A stretch of DNA of 64,000 bases from Porticoccaceae bacterium (GCA_026005035.1 BPKH01000002.1:302501-366500); one strand, 5' to 3'; shown: positions 1 through 13,315, counted from the stretch's first letter. The notes: generated from the letters alone by a model not told the origin. Program-made: numbers and translations.

Positions 1-2510
<2,510 letters not shown>

Positions 2511-2640
2511 TATAACAGAAGCGATCCCCAACCCAGGATCGACACCAAAGCTCCGCCCCCACCCAACTTCCCAACAACACCACCCCAATTTGTCGAAACG
2601 GGGCAGCCAACCGCATAAGACCCACGTCGACAAACCCCTT

Positions 2641-2759
2641 TGCCTGGCGACCATAGAGCGTCGGAACCACCTGATCCCATCCCGAACTCAGAAGTGAAAC
2701 GGCGCATCGCCGATGGTAGTGTGGGGCCTCCCCATGCGAGAGTAGGTCATCGCCAGGCT
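2641..2759 (+). rRNA. rrf: 5S ribosomal RNA
   Basis: A 119-nt 5S rRNA. The 5' arm TGCCTGGCGA pairs with TCGCCAGGCT at the 3' end, and the internal CCGAACTCAGAAGTGAAAC segment is the conserved loop region. It lies 130 nt after 23S in the usual 16S-23S-5S order and is followed at once by a terminator. The exact 3' nucleotide is uncertain by one or two bases. Confidence 0.97.
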
Positions 2760-2770
2760 CATAAACCACA

Positions 2771-2800
2771 AAACGCCCACCCAAAAGTGGGCGTTTTTTA
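2771..2800 (+). terminator. Rho-independent terminator of the rRNA operon
   Basis: An inverted repeat pairs AAACGCCCAC (2771-2780) with GTGGGCGTTT (2787-2796) around a six-base loop and is followed by TTTTA. Because A-rich sequence flanks the 5' side, it could also stop transcription of the convergent transporter gene. Confidence 0.9.
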
Positions 2801-2818
2801 TTTGTATTTGCGCGCGAG

Positions 2819-4316
2819 TCATCGCAAAAACGCGGCGCTTCCCGGACCCAGGGGGAGTCCGCTCCACAACCAGAGGGACAGGAACGCCGACCAGCCCAAG
2901 AGGAGGGTGAGCGAATAGGGAACCATGATGGCGAGCAGCGTTCCCACGCCTGCACGCTCGTCGTGGCGTCGCAAAAACGCCACCACCAGGGGAAAGTAGG
3001 GCATGAGCGGCGTGACGATGTTGGTTGTGCTGTCGCCGATTCGATAAGCGACTTGGCTCGCTTCCGGGGCGAGTCCGAGCAAGTGGAACATGGGCACGAA
3101 AATCGGCGCGAGCAGGGCCCATTTCGCCGAAGCGCTGCCGATGAACAGGTTGCAGACGCCCGAAAAAATGGTGAAGGCGATCAAGAGGAGTAAAGGTGGT
3201 AGGGAGAGCATCTGGAGGAAACTCGCCCCGCGAATTGCCAGGATGGCGCCGAGCCCGCTCCAGGAAAAAAAATTGACAAACTGAGCGGCGAAAAACATCA
3301 AGACCAGATAACTGCCCATGGCCGACAAGCCGGATTCCATGCCCTCGATGATCTGTTCGGCGTGGCGGTACCTTCCACTGCCCCATCCGTAAAACGCGCC
3401 ACACAGCGCCGCCCAAAGGGCGACGACCACCACGATGCCGCGCATGAAGGGGCCGTCGAGCACACTGCCGCTGGCGGCGTCGCGCAAAACGCCGTTTTGG
3501 GGCACGAGGCCCAGGGCAACGACCAGCGCGAAGCCGAGGGTGAGCGCGAGCGCCCATTGGAGACCCGCGCGCTCTCTCTCGTCGAGGGGATCGAGCGCCG
3601 ACCGTGGAGGCGGATCGACCAACCTCCAAGCGAGGCGCAACCCAGAACTCGGTCACCAGGGCGCAAAGTGCCGCCACCAGCAACGTGGAGGCGACCATGA
3701 AATAGTAGTTGCCCGCCACGCTCACCTGGTACGAGGGATCGATGATCCTCGCCGCTTCGGTGGAAATGCCCGCCAAGATGGCGTCCACCGGGCCGAGCAC
3801 GAGGTTGGCCGAGAAGCCCCCGGAAACGGCGGCGAAAGCGACCGCGATCCCGACCACGGGACTGCGGCCGGCGGCCGCAAAGAGCATGCCGGCCAGGGGC
3901 ACCACCACCACGTATCCGGCATCCGCCGCGAGACTGGAGAGGACCCCGGCCAGGGCCACGGTGAAGCTCAGCAACTTGGGAGGCGCGCGCAGCACCACGG
4001 CGCGCAGCAGGGCGCGCAGTAGGCCGCTGTGTTCGGCGACCCCGATGCCCATGAGGGCCACCAACACGGTGCCCACGGGCGCGAATCCGGTGAAGTTGGC
4101 CACCGCGTTTGCGAGGGCTCGCTCGAGCCCCGCATGGGAGAGCAGGTTGAAGGCCCGGATGGTTTCTCCACTGACGGGGTGGACCGCTCGGAAGTCAAAC
4201 CTGGCAGCGAGCCAAGAGCCCAGCGGAACGAGTGCACAAAGCCAGACGAACAGCAAAGTGGGATGGGGCAGACAGTTGCCGATCCGTTCAATGCGATCCC
4301 AGCTCTTACCTCTCAT
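2819..4316 (-). pseudogene. AbgT-family transporter, frameshifted
   Basis: Membrane transporter of the AbgT family (known members take up p-aminobenzoyl-glutamate or export antimetabolites). The N-terminal half is read from the ATG at 4316 and carries hydrophobic helices plus a conserved LVTEFWVAPRL segment. The second half, from about 3640 to the stop at 2819, is in another frame and holds the remaining helices and the GDSTTNIVTPLMPYFPLV signature. Together they give about 500 residues, the normal family length. The break lies around 3615-3640 and needs one base removed (or two added). It starts 9 nt after the NUDIX gene on the same strand, suggesting an operon. It is either a recent pseudogene or a sequencing error. 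Confidence 0.85.
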
Positions 4317-4325
4317 GGATGCGGC

Positions 4326-4880
4326 TCAAGCCTGGACGAGCGACCAGTGGCTCTCGTCGATTCGCTGGTTGTGGAGGGGAAATTCGCCCCGTTCGCGATC
4401 GGTCCAGTATTGGGAGAGCACCACGTGGATCACGGGAAAGGCCAACCTTTTCCAGGGGACTTCGGCGGCCGCGAAGAGCCGCACCTCGGCGCTTTCGGCG
4501 CCCGGCTTCCATTGCGGGCGGCGGAGGGCCGCGCGAAAGAATACGTACACCTGTCCGATGGACACGATGTCGTACACGGCGTAAAGCCCTTCGATGTCGA
4601 CCTCGGCCCCCGCTTCCTCCCAGGTCTCCCGGATCGCCCCCTCGGCGAGGCTCTCGCCCATCTCGAGAAAGCCGGCCGGAAGAGTCCAGTACCCGCGCCT
4701 CGGTTCGATGGCCCGCTTGCACAGGAGAACGCGGTCGCGATAGACCGGCAGCGTGCCGGTGATGATGCGTGGATTTTGGTAATGTACCCTGTTGCAGGCG
4801 GGACAGACGTGGCGAGGCCGATCGTCGCCGGGCGGGGTGGACAGTTGCAGGGGCGCGCCGCAGGCGCTGCAGAAGTTCAT
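4326..4880 (-). CDS. NUDIX hydrolase with N-terminal zinc ribbon
   Basis: A 184-residue NUDIX enzyme. The first 30 residues contain two CxxC pairs (FCSAC and VCPAC) typical of the zinc ribbon that precedes some NUDIX domains. The NUDIX box GX5EX7REXXEEXG is complete around residues 69-91 (GFLEMGE then RETWEEAG). Such proteins cleave ADP-ribose or NADH-like nucleoside diphosphates; substrate cannot be told here. It is divergent from a second NUDIX gene with only 53 nt between the starts. No good ribosome-binding site is visible before the ATG at 4880. Confidence 0.88.
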   Translation of the reverse strand: MNFCSACGAPLQLSTPPGDDRPRHVCPACNRVHYQNPRIITGTLPVYRDRVLLCKRAIEPRRGYWTLPAGFLEMGESLAEGAIRETWEEAGAEVDIEGLYAVYDIVSIGQVYVFFRAALRRPQWKPGAESAEVRLFAAAEVPWKRLAFPVIHVVLSQYWTDRERGEFPLHNQRIDESHWSLVQA

Positions 4881-4933
4881 GACCGGGTTGTCCGCGGGAG
4901 TGGCGACGCGTACGAGGTCGAGGAGGAATCGGA

Positions 4934-5572
4934 TTGGAGCAGTATAGCAAAGGGGTGGGAACGGGCCCGTGGTTCGAGCGGATGAGAGCCGGCCTCGCCG
5001 AGCCGGCCACTTCCCTGGTCACCTCGCCGCCCAATCCTGTAGCGGCGGTCCTGCTGCCGGTGGTGGCCGCTGATACGCCCCGCCTGCTCTTCGTGCGCCG
5101 CGCCGAGCGGCTGGGTAAACACGGCGGACAGGTGGCTTTTCCCGGAGGGATGTGGGAGTCGGCCGACGACTCTTTGATCCAGACGGCCTTGCGGGAAGCG
5201 GAGGAGGAGATCGGCTTATCGCCCCAGGCGGTGGACCTGCTCGGTTCCCTGGAGCCGGAAACCTCTATCTACGGGGTGAGCGTTTTTCCTTTCGTGGGGG
5301 CCGTGTCTCCGCCTATCGTCCTGCGGCCGGAACCGTCGGAAATCGCTGCGATCTTTGAAGTTCCGCTGGAAGCGCTGCTCGACGAGGCGCGCCATCGCCT
5401 CGTGCGAATCGCGAGCGAAGGGCGCGCCTATCGAGCCCCGGCTTTCTGCTGGGAAAACGAACTGGTCTGGGGTTTGACCTACCGGATCCTCTTGCGATTC
5501 TTGGAAAAAGTTTGCGGTTTTACGCCACCCGTCGGGCGTGCGCCGGTGGAGGAGGTGCTGAGGAGTGATTGA
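4934..5572 (+). CDS. CoA pyrophosphatase-type NUDIX hydrolase
   Basis: A 212-residue NUDIX protein of the NudL/YeaB type, expected to cleave coenzyme A or its derivatives into 4'-phosphopantetheine and 3',5'-ADP. The family signature GQVAFPGG follows the LFVRRAERLGKHG motif, and the box ends REAEEEIGL. I take the TTG at 4934 as start because a perfect AGGAGG sits seven bases upstream (4921-4926). An in-frame ATG at 4982 is the alternative and would still keep the whole NUDIX fold. It overlaps the next gene by 8 nt, indicating coupling. Confidence 0.87.
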   Translation: MEQYSKGVGTGPWFERMRAGLAEPATSLVTSPPNPVAAVLLPVVAADTPRLLFVRRAERLGKHGGQVAFPGGMWESADDSLIQTALREAEEEIGLSPQAVDLLGSLEPETSIYGVSVFPFVGAVSPPIVLRPEPSEIAAIFEVPLEALLDEARHRLVRIASEGRAYRAPAFCWENELVWGLTYRILLRFLEKVCGFTPPVGRAPVEEVLRSD

Positions 5573-5747
5573 GCAAGACCCACCCTCCCCCTGCCGCAGA
5601 GTCTGCCGGCTGGACGAGCGCGACGTTTGCGTCGGTTGCCTGCGCACCCGCGAGGAGATCGCCCGCTGGCGCGAGCTCGACGCCGCGGCGCGCCGCCGGA
5701 TCTTGGCGGCCTGTCGGGCACGGGCCGAGTCGCGCGGCAGTCTCTGA
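5565..5747 (+). CDS. DUF1289 family small cysteine protein
   Basis: A 60-residue protein with the DUF1289 pattern SPCRRVC...CVGCLRTREEIARW, four cysteines likely to bind a metal. Function is unknown across the family. It starts at a GTG that overlaps the end of the CoA pyrophosphatase gene by 8 nt, so the two are probably translated together. It converges with corB, with 15 nt between stops. Confidence 0.88.
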   Translation: MIEQDPPSPCRRVCRLDERDVCVGCLRTREEIARWRELDAAARRRILAACRARAESRGSL

Positions 5748-5762
5748 CGCGCCGCGTTTTCC

Positions 5763-7046
<1,284 letters not shown>

Positions 7047-7116
7047 AGACGACCTCCTCCCGAAACTCGGGACGTGGAGCGGCGGGTGGGCGTGGCTGGG
7101 TCCACGAGCGGGACAC

Positions 7117-7913
7117 TCACTGCAAGATCACTTCGAGCGCCAGCTTGCTGCCCCAATAGGCCAGGGCGAGAAAGGCGAAGCCGCCGATGGCGAAGCGGAT
7201 GGCGGTGGGGCCCCGCCAGCCGAAGCGCACGCGGCCGAGCAGCAGGATGGCGTAGACGGTCCAGCCGAGAATGGCGAAAAAGGTCTTGTGGACCAGCTGC
7301 TGTCCCCACAGGTCGCGGACGAACAAAAAGCCCGTGAGGAGCGCGAGCGAAAGGAGGACGAAGCCGGCCCCGATGAACTCGAACAGCAGCGCCTCCATCG
7401 TCTGCAGGGGCGGCAGCCCCCGCAAGAGCCCGCCGAGGGGTTGGTGTTCGTGGAGGCGGCGGTGCTGGAAGGCGATCAACACCGCTTGGACGGTGGCGAT
7501 GGTGAACAGGCCGTAAGCGGTCAGCGAGATCGCCACGTGCAGGCCCAGCAGGGGCGAGAGATGCTCCTCCTTTGTAGCGCCGGCGGGGAAGAGGGAACCG
7601 AGGACGAGGAGCAGGGCGCTCGCCGGATAGAGAAAGCGCAGAGCACGAGGACCGGCTTGCGCAGGCCGCTCGCCAGGACGATGAGGTTGACGGCGAAGAG
7701 GATCAACACCGTCGCCGGCCACAGGGCGAGGTTCACGCCGGAGGGTGTCGCCAGCAGCGCGTAGGACGCCACCCCGTGCAGCAGTAGGGCGGGGAGGCCG
7801 ACCGTCACCAGGGGCCGGGGCAAGAGCGCGCCGCGCCGGCCTTCGGCGAGGTGGAGCAGCGTGGCGACCAGGTAGAGGAACGCTGCGCTGAGTGCCGGAA
7901 TGGTGGGATTCAT
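7117..7913 (-). pseudogene. ypjD: YpjD/CcsA-like membrane protein, frameshifted
   Basis: Polytopic inner-membrane protein related to the CcsA/HemX cytochrome c assembly family. In E. coli ypjD sits in the same place, divergent from ffh and ahead of corB. The N-terminal helices run from the ATG at 7913 to about 7655 (ending near ASGLRKPV). The rest, starting near RFLYPASALLLVLGSLFP and containing LHVAISLTAYGLFTIA, is in another frame and ends at 7117. Restoring the frame around 7640-7660 needs one base added (or two removed). Reassembled length, about 264 residues, is normal, so this is a single recent indel or a sequence error. Confidence 0.85.
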
Positions 7914-7980
7914 CTTCTCCGACGGAACCGGCCCGAGCGTCGCGCCAGTTTGTCACAGTTCGGCGCACCGGCAAAGACGC

Positions 7981-8010
7981 CTGCCGTTCCCGCATCCTGC
8001 GGGCTATACT
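7981..8010 (+). promoter_or_regulatory. Probable sigma-70 promoter of ffh
   Basis: A good -10 hexamer TATACT at 8005-8010 lies 30 nt before the ffh start. The -35 at 7981-7986 (CTGCCG) is weak, with an 18-nt spacer. The 127-nt gap between ypjD and ffh has no other feature. Confidence 0.45.
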
Positions 8011-8040
8011 AGCGCCTCCCTCTAGATCCCGCGAGTTGCC

Positions 8041-9402
8041 ATGTTCGAAAACCTCGGCGAGCGCCTTTCCCAGACTCTGCGCAAGCTGACCGGCAAGGCG
8101 GTGTTGAGCGAAGACAACATCCGCGAGTCGCTCCGCGAGGTGCGCATGGCCTTGCTGGAAGCGGACGTCGCACTGCCGGTGGTGCGCGACTTCGTGGAGC
8201 GCGTACGGGAGCGCGCGGTCGGACTGGAGGTCGCGCCGCATCTGAGTCCCGGCCAGCAGTTTTTGAAAGTGGTGCGGGAAGAGCTGACCCGCGTCATGGG
8301 CGAGGCCGGAGTGGGGCTGCGCCTCGACGTTCCCCCCCCAGCGGTGCTCCTGCTCGCGGGGCTGCAAGGGGCCGGCAAGACCACCACGGCGGCCAAGTTG
8401 GCCCGCTACCTGCGTGAGCGGGAGCGCAAGCGGGTGATGGTGGTGAGCACCGACGTCCGCCGCCCCGCCGCCATCCGGCAGCTTGCCCTCCTGGCCGAAG
8501 AGGTGGGTGCGTTGTGGCACCCGAGCAGCGAGGGAGAGGACCCCTTGGCCATCGCCCGCGAGGCGCTGGCGGTGGCGCGTCGGCAACTGGTGGACGTCCT
8601 CATCGTGGACACGGCCGGCCGGTTGCACGTCGACGAGGCGCTCATGGATGAGGTGCGTGCCCTGCACCAGGCCCTGTCGCCGGTCGAGACCCTGTTCGTG
8701 GTGGACGCCATGATGGGCCAGGACGCGGTGAACGCGGCGCGGGCCTTCGGCGAGGCGCTGCCTCTGACCGGCGTGGTGCTGACCAAGGTGGACGGCGACG
8801 CCCGGGGGGGAGCCGCGCTTTCCGTCCGCCAGGTGACCGGCAAGCCGATCAAATTTCTCGGCGCCGGCGAGAAGACGGACGCCCTCGAACCCTTCCACCC
8901 CGACCGCATTGCCTCCCGCATTCTCGGCATGGGGGACGTCCTCACCCTCATCGAAGAGGTGGAGCGCAAGGTCGATCGCGCCAAGGCGGAAAAGCTCGCC
9001 AAGAAGGTGGCCAAGGGCAAGGGGTTCGACCTGGAGGATCTGCGCGAACAGCTGCGCGAGATGCAGAAACTGGGCGGCATGGCGGCGCTGTTGGAGAAGC
9101 TGCCGGGCGGTGGCAATCTCGCCAAGGTGGCCAATCCCGACGCCATGGCCAAAGAGTTCCGCAAGATGGAGGCGATCATCAATTCGATGACCCCGCGGGA
9201 GCGGCGCAACCCGGACATCCTGAACGGCTCCCGCAAGCGCCGGATCACCCGCGGTTCCGGCACCACCATCCAGGATCTCAACCGCCTGCTCAAACAGCAC
9301 AAGCAGATGGCGAAAATGATGAAGAAGTTCAAGGGCAAGGGCCTCGCCAACCTGGCGCGCGGCCTGCCCGGCGGCCTCTCCGGGGGGCTGCCGCGCTTTT
9401 GA
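8041..9402 (+). CDS. ffh: Signal recognition particle protein Ffh (SRP54)
   Basis: A 453-residue GTPase that, with 4.5S RNA, binds signal peptides on ribosomes and delivers them to FtsY at the membrane. N domain about 1-95; G domain with P-loop GLQGAGKTT at 107-115, then DTAGR and TKVDGDARGG; C-terminal methionine-rich M domain from about 300, ending in the basic PGGLSGGLPRF tail. Length and motifs are canonical. It begins a block of translation genes and has its own likely promoter. Confidence 0.98.
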   Translation: MFENLGERLSQTLRKLTGKAVLSEDNIRESLREVRMALLEADVALPVVRDFVERVRERAVGLEVAPHLSPGQQFLKVVREELTRVMGEAGVGLRLDVPPPAVLLLAGLQGAGKTTTAAKLARYLRERERKRVMVVSTDVRRPAAIRQLALLAEEVGALWHPSSEGEDPLAIAREALAVARRQLVDVLIVDTAGRLHVDEALMDEVRALHQALSPVETLFVVDAMMGQDAVNAARAFGEALPLTGVVLTKVDGDARGGAALSVRQVTGKPIKFLGAGEKTDALEPFHPDRIASRILGMGDVLTLIEEVERKVDRAKAEKLAKKVAKGKGFDLEDLREQLREMQKLGGMAALLEKLPGGGNLAKVANPDAMAKEFRKMEAIINSMTPRERRNPDILNGSRKRRITRGSGTTIQDLNRLLKQHKQMAKMMKKFKGKGLANLARGLPGGLSGGLPRF

Positions 9403-9520
9403 GCACCCTTTCCCCACCCCCCGTTTTGCCGTAGAATGCCGCCCCTTTCCCGGGCGCTCGGCGGTGGTGTCGGGCGCTCCACGTCCGGTTTCGAAGTTCG
9501 ACTAGCGAGCAGAGCGAGGC

Positions 9521-9772
9521 ATGGTAACCATTCGATTGGCAAGGGGCGGGGCCAAAAAGCGGCCCTTTTATCACCTGACGGTGACGGATAGCCGCAGCCC
9601 GCGCGACGGGCGCTTCATCGAGCGGGTCGGGTTTTTCAACCCCATCGCCCGCGGCAACGCCGAGCGGCTGCGGATCGATCTGGACCGGGTCGACTACTGG
9701 CTGGCCCGCGGCGCCCAAATGTCCGAGCGGGTCGCCCATCTGGTCAAAGAGGCCCGTCGCCAAGCGGGCTGA
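9521..9772 (+). CDS. rpsP: 30S ribosomal protein S16
   Basis: An 83-residue S16, beginning [19 protein letters not shown] and including the conserved [14 protein letters not shown] segment. It binds 16S rRNA and aids 30S assembly. It heads the classic rpsP-rimM-trmD-rplS operon. The 118-nt upstream gap has a possible -10 (TAGAAT, 9432-9437) but no convincing -35. Confidence 0.98.
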   Translation: MVTIRLARGGAKKRPFYHLTVTDSRSPRDGRFIERVGFFNPIARGNAERLRIDLDRVDYWLARGAQMSERVAHLVKEARRQAG

Positions 9773-9778
9773 GGTGCG

Positions 9779-10342
9779 GTGTCCCGGGACGGCCGCCCGC
9801 ACCCGCAGGCGGAAAAGCCGGCGGACCTGTTGGCGGGGGGGCGCATCCTCGCCGCCCACGGGGTGAGGGGGTGGGTCAAGGTGCGTTCCTACACCGACCC
9901 GGAAGAGAACCTCTTCCGGTACCAGCCGTGGTGGGTCCAGTTCGCGGACGGCTGGCGGCCGATTCGGCCGCGGCAATACCGGGCCGTGGTGCCGGGTTTT
10001 CTGGTGAGCCTGGAAGGCGTGGAAGACCGCGATGCGGCCCAGGCATTGGGCGGGCGCGAGATCCACGTCTCGCCGGCGACCTTCCCGCCGCCTGCACCCG
10101 GAGAGGTCTACTGGCACCAACTGATGGGCATGGCGGTGGTCAGCCGCTGGTCCGGTCGGGAATGGCTGCTCGGGCGGGTGGCCGGGCGGCTGGAAACGGG
10201 CGCCAACGACGTGGTCGTGGTGGCGCCCACACCCGACAGCATCGACGGTCGGGAGCGGCTGGTGCCCTTTGTGGCGGCCCACGTCCTGGACGTCGATCTG
10301 GAAGGTGGGCGATTGCTGGTGGAGTGGGACCCCGAGTTCTGA
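9779..10342 (+). CDS. rimM: Ribosome maturation factor RimM
   Basis: A 187-residue 16S rRNA processing factor that binds S19 and helps mature the 30S head. The N-terminal barrel holds [21 protein letters not shown], and the PRC-barrel C-terminal half holds [10 protein letters not shown] and [15 protein letters not shown]. The GTG start is only 6 nt after the rpsP stop, consistent with coupling in the operon. Confidence 0.96.
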   Translation: MSRDGRPHPQAEKPADLLAGGRILAAHGVRGWVKVRSYTDPEENLFRYQPWWVQFADGWRPIRPRQYRAVVPGFLVSLEGVEDRDAAQALGGREIHVSPATFPPPAPGEVYWHQLMGMAVVSRWSGREWLLGRVAGRLETGANDVVVVAPTPDSIDGRERLVPFVAAHVLDVDLEGGRLLVEWDPEF

Positions 10343-10367
10343 GGGGGCGAGGGTTGGAAGAGCGCCC

Positions 10368-11117
10368 GTGAAAGTGGCCGTCGTGACCCTCTTCCCCGAG
10401 CTGTGCGAGGGGATCGCCCGCACCGGGGTGGTGGGCCGGGCCCTGGAGCGGGGGCTGTGGCGGTTTCGCACCTTCAACCCCCGGGACTACGCCACCGATC
10501 GGCACCGCACGGTGGACGATCGACCCTACGGCGGTGGGCCCGGCATGGTCATGAGGGTGGAGCCCGCGCGCCGCGCCATCCAGGCGGCTCGCGCCTGGCT
10601 GGCAGGGGAGGGCTGCCGGGCGGTGAAGGTGATCTACCTTTCGCCTCAGGGGCGCGTTTTCCGCCAGGGCGACGCCAAGCGACTGCTCGAACAGGACGGC
10701 CTCGTGTTCCTGGCCGGTCGGTACGAAGGCGTGGACGAGAGGCTCATCGAGCTCGAGGTGGACGAGGAGTGGTCCATCGGCGATTATGTGCTGAGCGGCG
10801 GAGAGCTGCCGGCGATGGTCCTGGTGGACGTGTTGGTCCGCTGTCTGCCGGGCGCCCTGGGCCACGCCGAATCGGCCGCGCAGGACTCTTTTGCCGAGGG
10901 CCTGTTGGATTGCCCCCACTACACCCGCCCCGAGGTGTACGAGGGGCTGCGGGTTCCAGAGGTCCTGCTTTCGGGCGACCACGAGCGGATTCGCCGCTGG
11001 CGTCGCGAGCAGGCCCTGGAGCGCACCCGGCGGCGCCGTCCCGACCTGTTGCGCGAGGGAGGGAGCGCAGGGTCCGGCAGCGAGTCTGCCGGCGAGGAAG
11101 TGAGGGGGCGTCGGTAG
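10368..11117 (+). CDS. trmD: tRNA (guanine-N1)-methyltransferase TrmD
   Basis: A 249-residue SPOUT-family enzyme that methylates G37 of tRNAs reading CNN and some other codons, preventing +1 frameshifting. The trefoil-knot motifs are present: [25 protein letters not shown] and [18 protein letters not shown] chose the GTG at 10368, because the protein then begins [12 protein letters not shown] like other TrmDs. The longer frame upstream overlaps rimM. Confidence 0.97.
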   Translation: MKVAVVTLFPELCEGIARTGVVGRALERGLWRFRTFNPRDYATDRHRTVDDRPYGGGPGMVMRVEPARRAIQAARAWLAGEGCRAVKVIYLSPQGRVFRQGDAKRLLEQDGLVFLAGRYEGVDERLIELEVDEEWSIGDYVLSGGELPAMVLVDVLVRCLPGALGHAESAAQDSFAEGLLDCPHYTRPEVYEGLRVPEVLLSGDHERIRRWRREQALERTRRRRPDLLREGGSAGSGSESAGEEVRGRR

Positions 11118-11229
11118 CGCCCCCCTCTTGGGAAACCGGCGGAAGACGGCGTCGCTGTCCTCTCCGCGCGGTGCTACTCGAAGCGGCCCTGTAGGCCGCA
11201 CCACGAAGACAACGCGAGGAGCGAACGCC

Positions 11230-11589
11230 ATGAGCAACAAGCACCCGATCATCGCCCAGCTGGAGCGGGAGCAGATGGCCGGCAAGGAGATTCCCCCCTT
11301 TGGGCCGGGAGACACGGTGGTGGTGCAGGTCCGCGTCAAGGAGGGGAACCGCGAACGGCTCCAGGCCTTCGAGGGCGTGGTGATCGCCAAGCGCAACCGC
11401 GGCCTCAATTCCTCTTTCATCGTCCGCAAGGTGTCGAGCGGGGTCGGAGTGGAGCGCACCTTCCAGACCTACAGTCCGCTCATCGAGAGCATCGCCGTCA
11501 AGCGCCGGGGAGACGTGCGCAAGGCCAAGCTCTACTACCTGCGCCAGCGGTCCGGGAAGGCGGCGCGGATCAAGGAAAAACTGGGCTGA
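11230..11589 (+). CDS. rplS: 50S ribosomal protein L19
   Basis: A 119-residue L19, located at the 30S-50S interface. Conserved stretches include [21 protein letters not shown] and [13 protein letters not shown]. The ATG at 11230 has a GAGGAG ribosome-binding site. The 112-nt gap after trmD holds no other recognisable element. The next gene, xerD, begins 27 nt later. Confidence 0.98.
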   Translation: MSNKHPIIAQLEREQMAGKEIPPFGPGDTVVVQVRVKEGNRERLQAFEGVVIAKRNRGLNSSFIVRKVSSGVGVERTFQTYSPLIESIAVKRRGDVRKAKLYYLRQRSGKAARIKEKLG

Positions 11590-11616
11590 GGACAGTCCTT
11601 CCGGCCGCCGGCGGGG

Positions 11617-12528
11617 ATGGCGGTGGCGAAGGAGACCCGGGACGAAGCGCCGGCCATCGCGCGCTACCTGGACCTGTTGTGGTTGGAAAAGGGATTGGCG
11701 GAGAACACCCTCGCCGCCTATCGACGGGATCTCGCGGCCTGGGAGCGTTGGCTGGCGAGCCGGGGGCGTGGCGTCGAACAGGCCGACGGCGGCGATCTCC
11801 AGGACTACCTCGCCTGGCGTTTTCGGCGCCGCTACAGCCCCCGCTCCACCGCTCGGGCGCTCACCTGCCTGCGGGGGTTTTATCGCCATCTGGTGAGCGA
11901 GGGGCGCATCGCCGCCGATCCCACGGCGGCGGTGGCGAGCCCCCGAGTGGGCCGGCCGTTGCCGCGCGGTCTGTCCGAGCACGAGGTGGATCGCCTGCTC
12001 GCTGCCCCCGATCCCGCCACGCCCCTCGGGTTGCGGGACAAGGCGATGCTCGAACTCCTCTACGCCACGGGCTTGCGGGTTTCCGAGCTGGTGGGTCTCG
12101 CGCTGGCGCAGGTCAATCTGCGCCAAGGGGTGGTGCGGGTGCAGGGAAAGGGGGGCAAGGAGCGGCTCGTCCCCCTGGGCGAGCCGGCGCAGCGCTGGCT
12201 CCTGCGCTATTTGCGCGCCGGTCGGCCGCAGTTGCCGAGCGCCACCGCGAGCGAGGCGCTCTTCCCCGGCGCCGGTGGCCGACCCCTCACGCGCCAGGCC
12301 TTCTGGTATCGGTTGCGCAAGTGGGCGCGCCGGGCGGGCATCGAGCGCCCCTTGTCGCCCCACACGCTGCGCCACGCCTTCGCCACCCACCTGCTCAACC
12401 ACGGCGCCGACCTGCGGGTGGTGCAACTCCTGCTCGGCCACAGCGACCTCTCCACCACCCAGATCTACACCCATGTGGCCCGCGCGCGGCTGCGGGAACT
12501 GCATGAAAAACACCACCCGAGAGGGTAG
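11617..12528 (+). CDS. xerD: Tyrosine recombinase XerD
   Basis: A 303-residue tyrosine recombinase which, with XerC, resolves chromosome dimers at dif. The N-terminal SAM-like DNA-binding domain covers about 1-100. Catalytic residues are visible: Arg154 in TGLRVSEL, a Lys near 177 in GKGGKER, His249 and Arg252 in HTLRHAF, His275 in LLGHSDL and the nucleophile Tyr284 in TQIYTH. The housekeeping context next to dsbC, as in Pseudomonas, argues against a phage integrase. Confidence 0.95.
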   Translation: MAVAKETRDEAPAIARYLDLLWLEKGLAENTLAAYRRDLAAWERWLASRGRGVEQADGGDLQDYLAWRFRRRYSPRSTARALTCLRGFYRHLVSEGRIAADPTAAVASPRVGRPLPRGLSEHEVDRLLAAPDPATPLGLRDKAMLELLYATGLRVSELVGLALAQVNLRQGVVRVQGKGGKERLVPLGEPAQRWLLRYLRAGRPQLPSATASEALFPGAGGRPLTRQAFWYRLRKWARRAGIERPLSPHTLRHAFATHLLNHGADLRVVQLLLGHSDLSTTQIYTHVARARLRELHEKHHPRG

Positions 12529-12544
12529 ACTGCCCCTCACTCCC

Positions 12545-13315
12545 ATGTCGCCGACCTCGCCCATGATTCCATTGCGCACCCTTGCCGCCGCCGGCCCACT
12601 CCTGCTCTCGCTGACCCAACCCCTTCTCGCCGAAGTCCCCGAAGAGGCAAGCCGAGCCATCGCCGAGTCCTTGACCCGCGCTCTGCCGGGAGTCGAGCAC
12701 GGGGCGGTGCGGGAAAGCCCGATTCCCGGCCTCTACCAGGTGGAATTGGAGGGGGGCTTGTTTCTCTTCGCCACCGCGGACGGCCGCTACCTGATCAACG
12801 GAGAACTGTACGAAAGCCGTCCCGAGGGGCTCGCCAACCTCACCGAGGAGGCGCGCAAGGTCGAGCGGCGCCGCCTACTCGCCGAGCTCGCACCCGACGA
12901 GGCGATCGTCTTTCCCGCCCGCGCCGGCCGGCGCGCGGTGCTTTGGGTCTTCACCGATGTCGACTGCGGATACTGTCGGCGCTTCCACCAGGAGGTGCCC
13001 GCCCTCAACGAGGCCGGCGTGGAGGTCCGCTACCTGGCGTTCCCGCGCACCGGTCCCGGGACTCCCAGCGCCGACCGCTTGGCCACCGCTTGGTGCAGCG
13101 AGGATCGTCGCGCGGCCCTCACCGCCCTCAAGGCGGGCAAGGCGGTGCCGGTTCGGGTCTGCGCCGACAATCCCGTCGCTCGCCACTACCGACTGGGCGA
13201 GCGGCTGGGCGTCCAGGGCACGCCCGCCCTCTACCTCGCCGACGGCACCTCCATTCCCGGCTATCGCCCCGCGGCGGAGTTGCTCGAGATCGTGGCCGCC
13301 CAGGGGCGCCGTTGA
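12545..13315 (+). CDS. dsbC: Thiol:disulfide interchange protein DsbC
   Basis: A periplasmic disulfide isomerase of about 256 residues. A signal peptide (LLLSLTQPLLAE) is followed by a dimerisation domain and a thioredoxin fold with CGYC at residues 141-144; a second cysteine pair in the C-terminal half fits DsbC. Two in-frame ATGs, 12545 and 12563, are possible starts; the second gives a shorter leader. It lies 16 nt after xerD. A hairpin sits just after the stop. Confidence 0.95.
   Translation: MSPTSPMIPLRTLAAAGPLLLSLTQPLLAEVPEEASRAIAESLTRALPGVEHGAVRESPIPGLYQVELEGGLFLFATADGRYLINGELYESRPEGLANLTEEARKVERRRLLAELAPDEAIVFPARAGRRAVLWVFTDVDCGYCRRFHQEVPALNEAGVEVRYLAFPRTGPGTPSADRLATAWCSEDRRAALTALKAGKAVPVRVCADNPVARHYRLGERLGVQGTPALYLADGTSIPGYRPAAELLEIVAAQGRR

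Noticed and set aside
7117-9417. A 766-residue open frame on the minus strand across ffh
   Set aside because: Only the last ~180 residues belong to ypjD; the rest is the antisense of ffh kept open by high GC.
11617-12528. XerD gene as a possible phage or integron integrase
   Set aside because: All residues and the dsbC-hom neighbours fit chromosomal XerD; no att sites or cargo nearby.
10744-12660. A 638-residue minus-strand frame across trmD, rplS and xerD
   Set aside because: No family features, and the plus strand carries conserved genes throughout.
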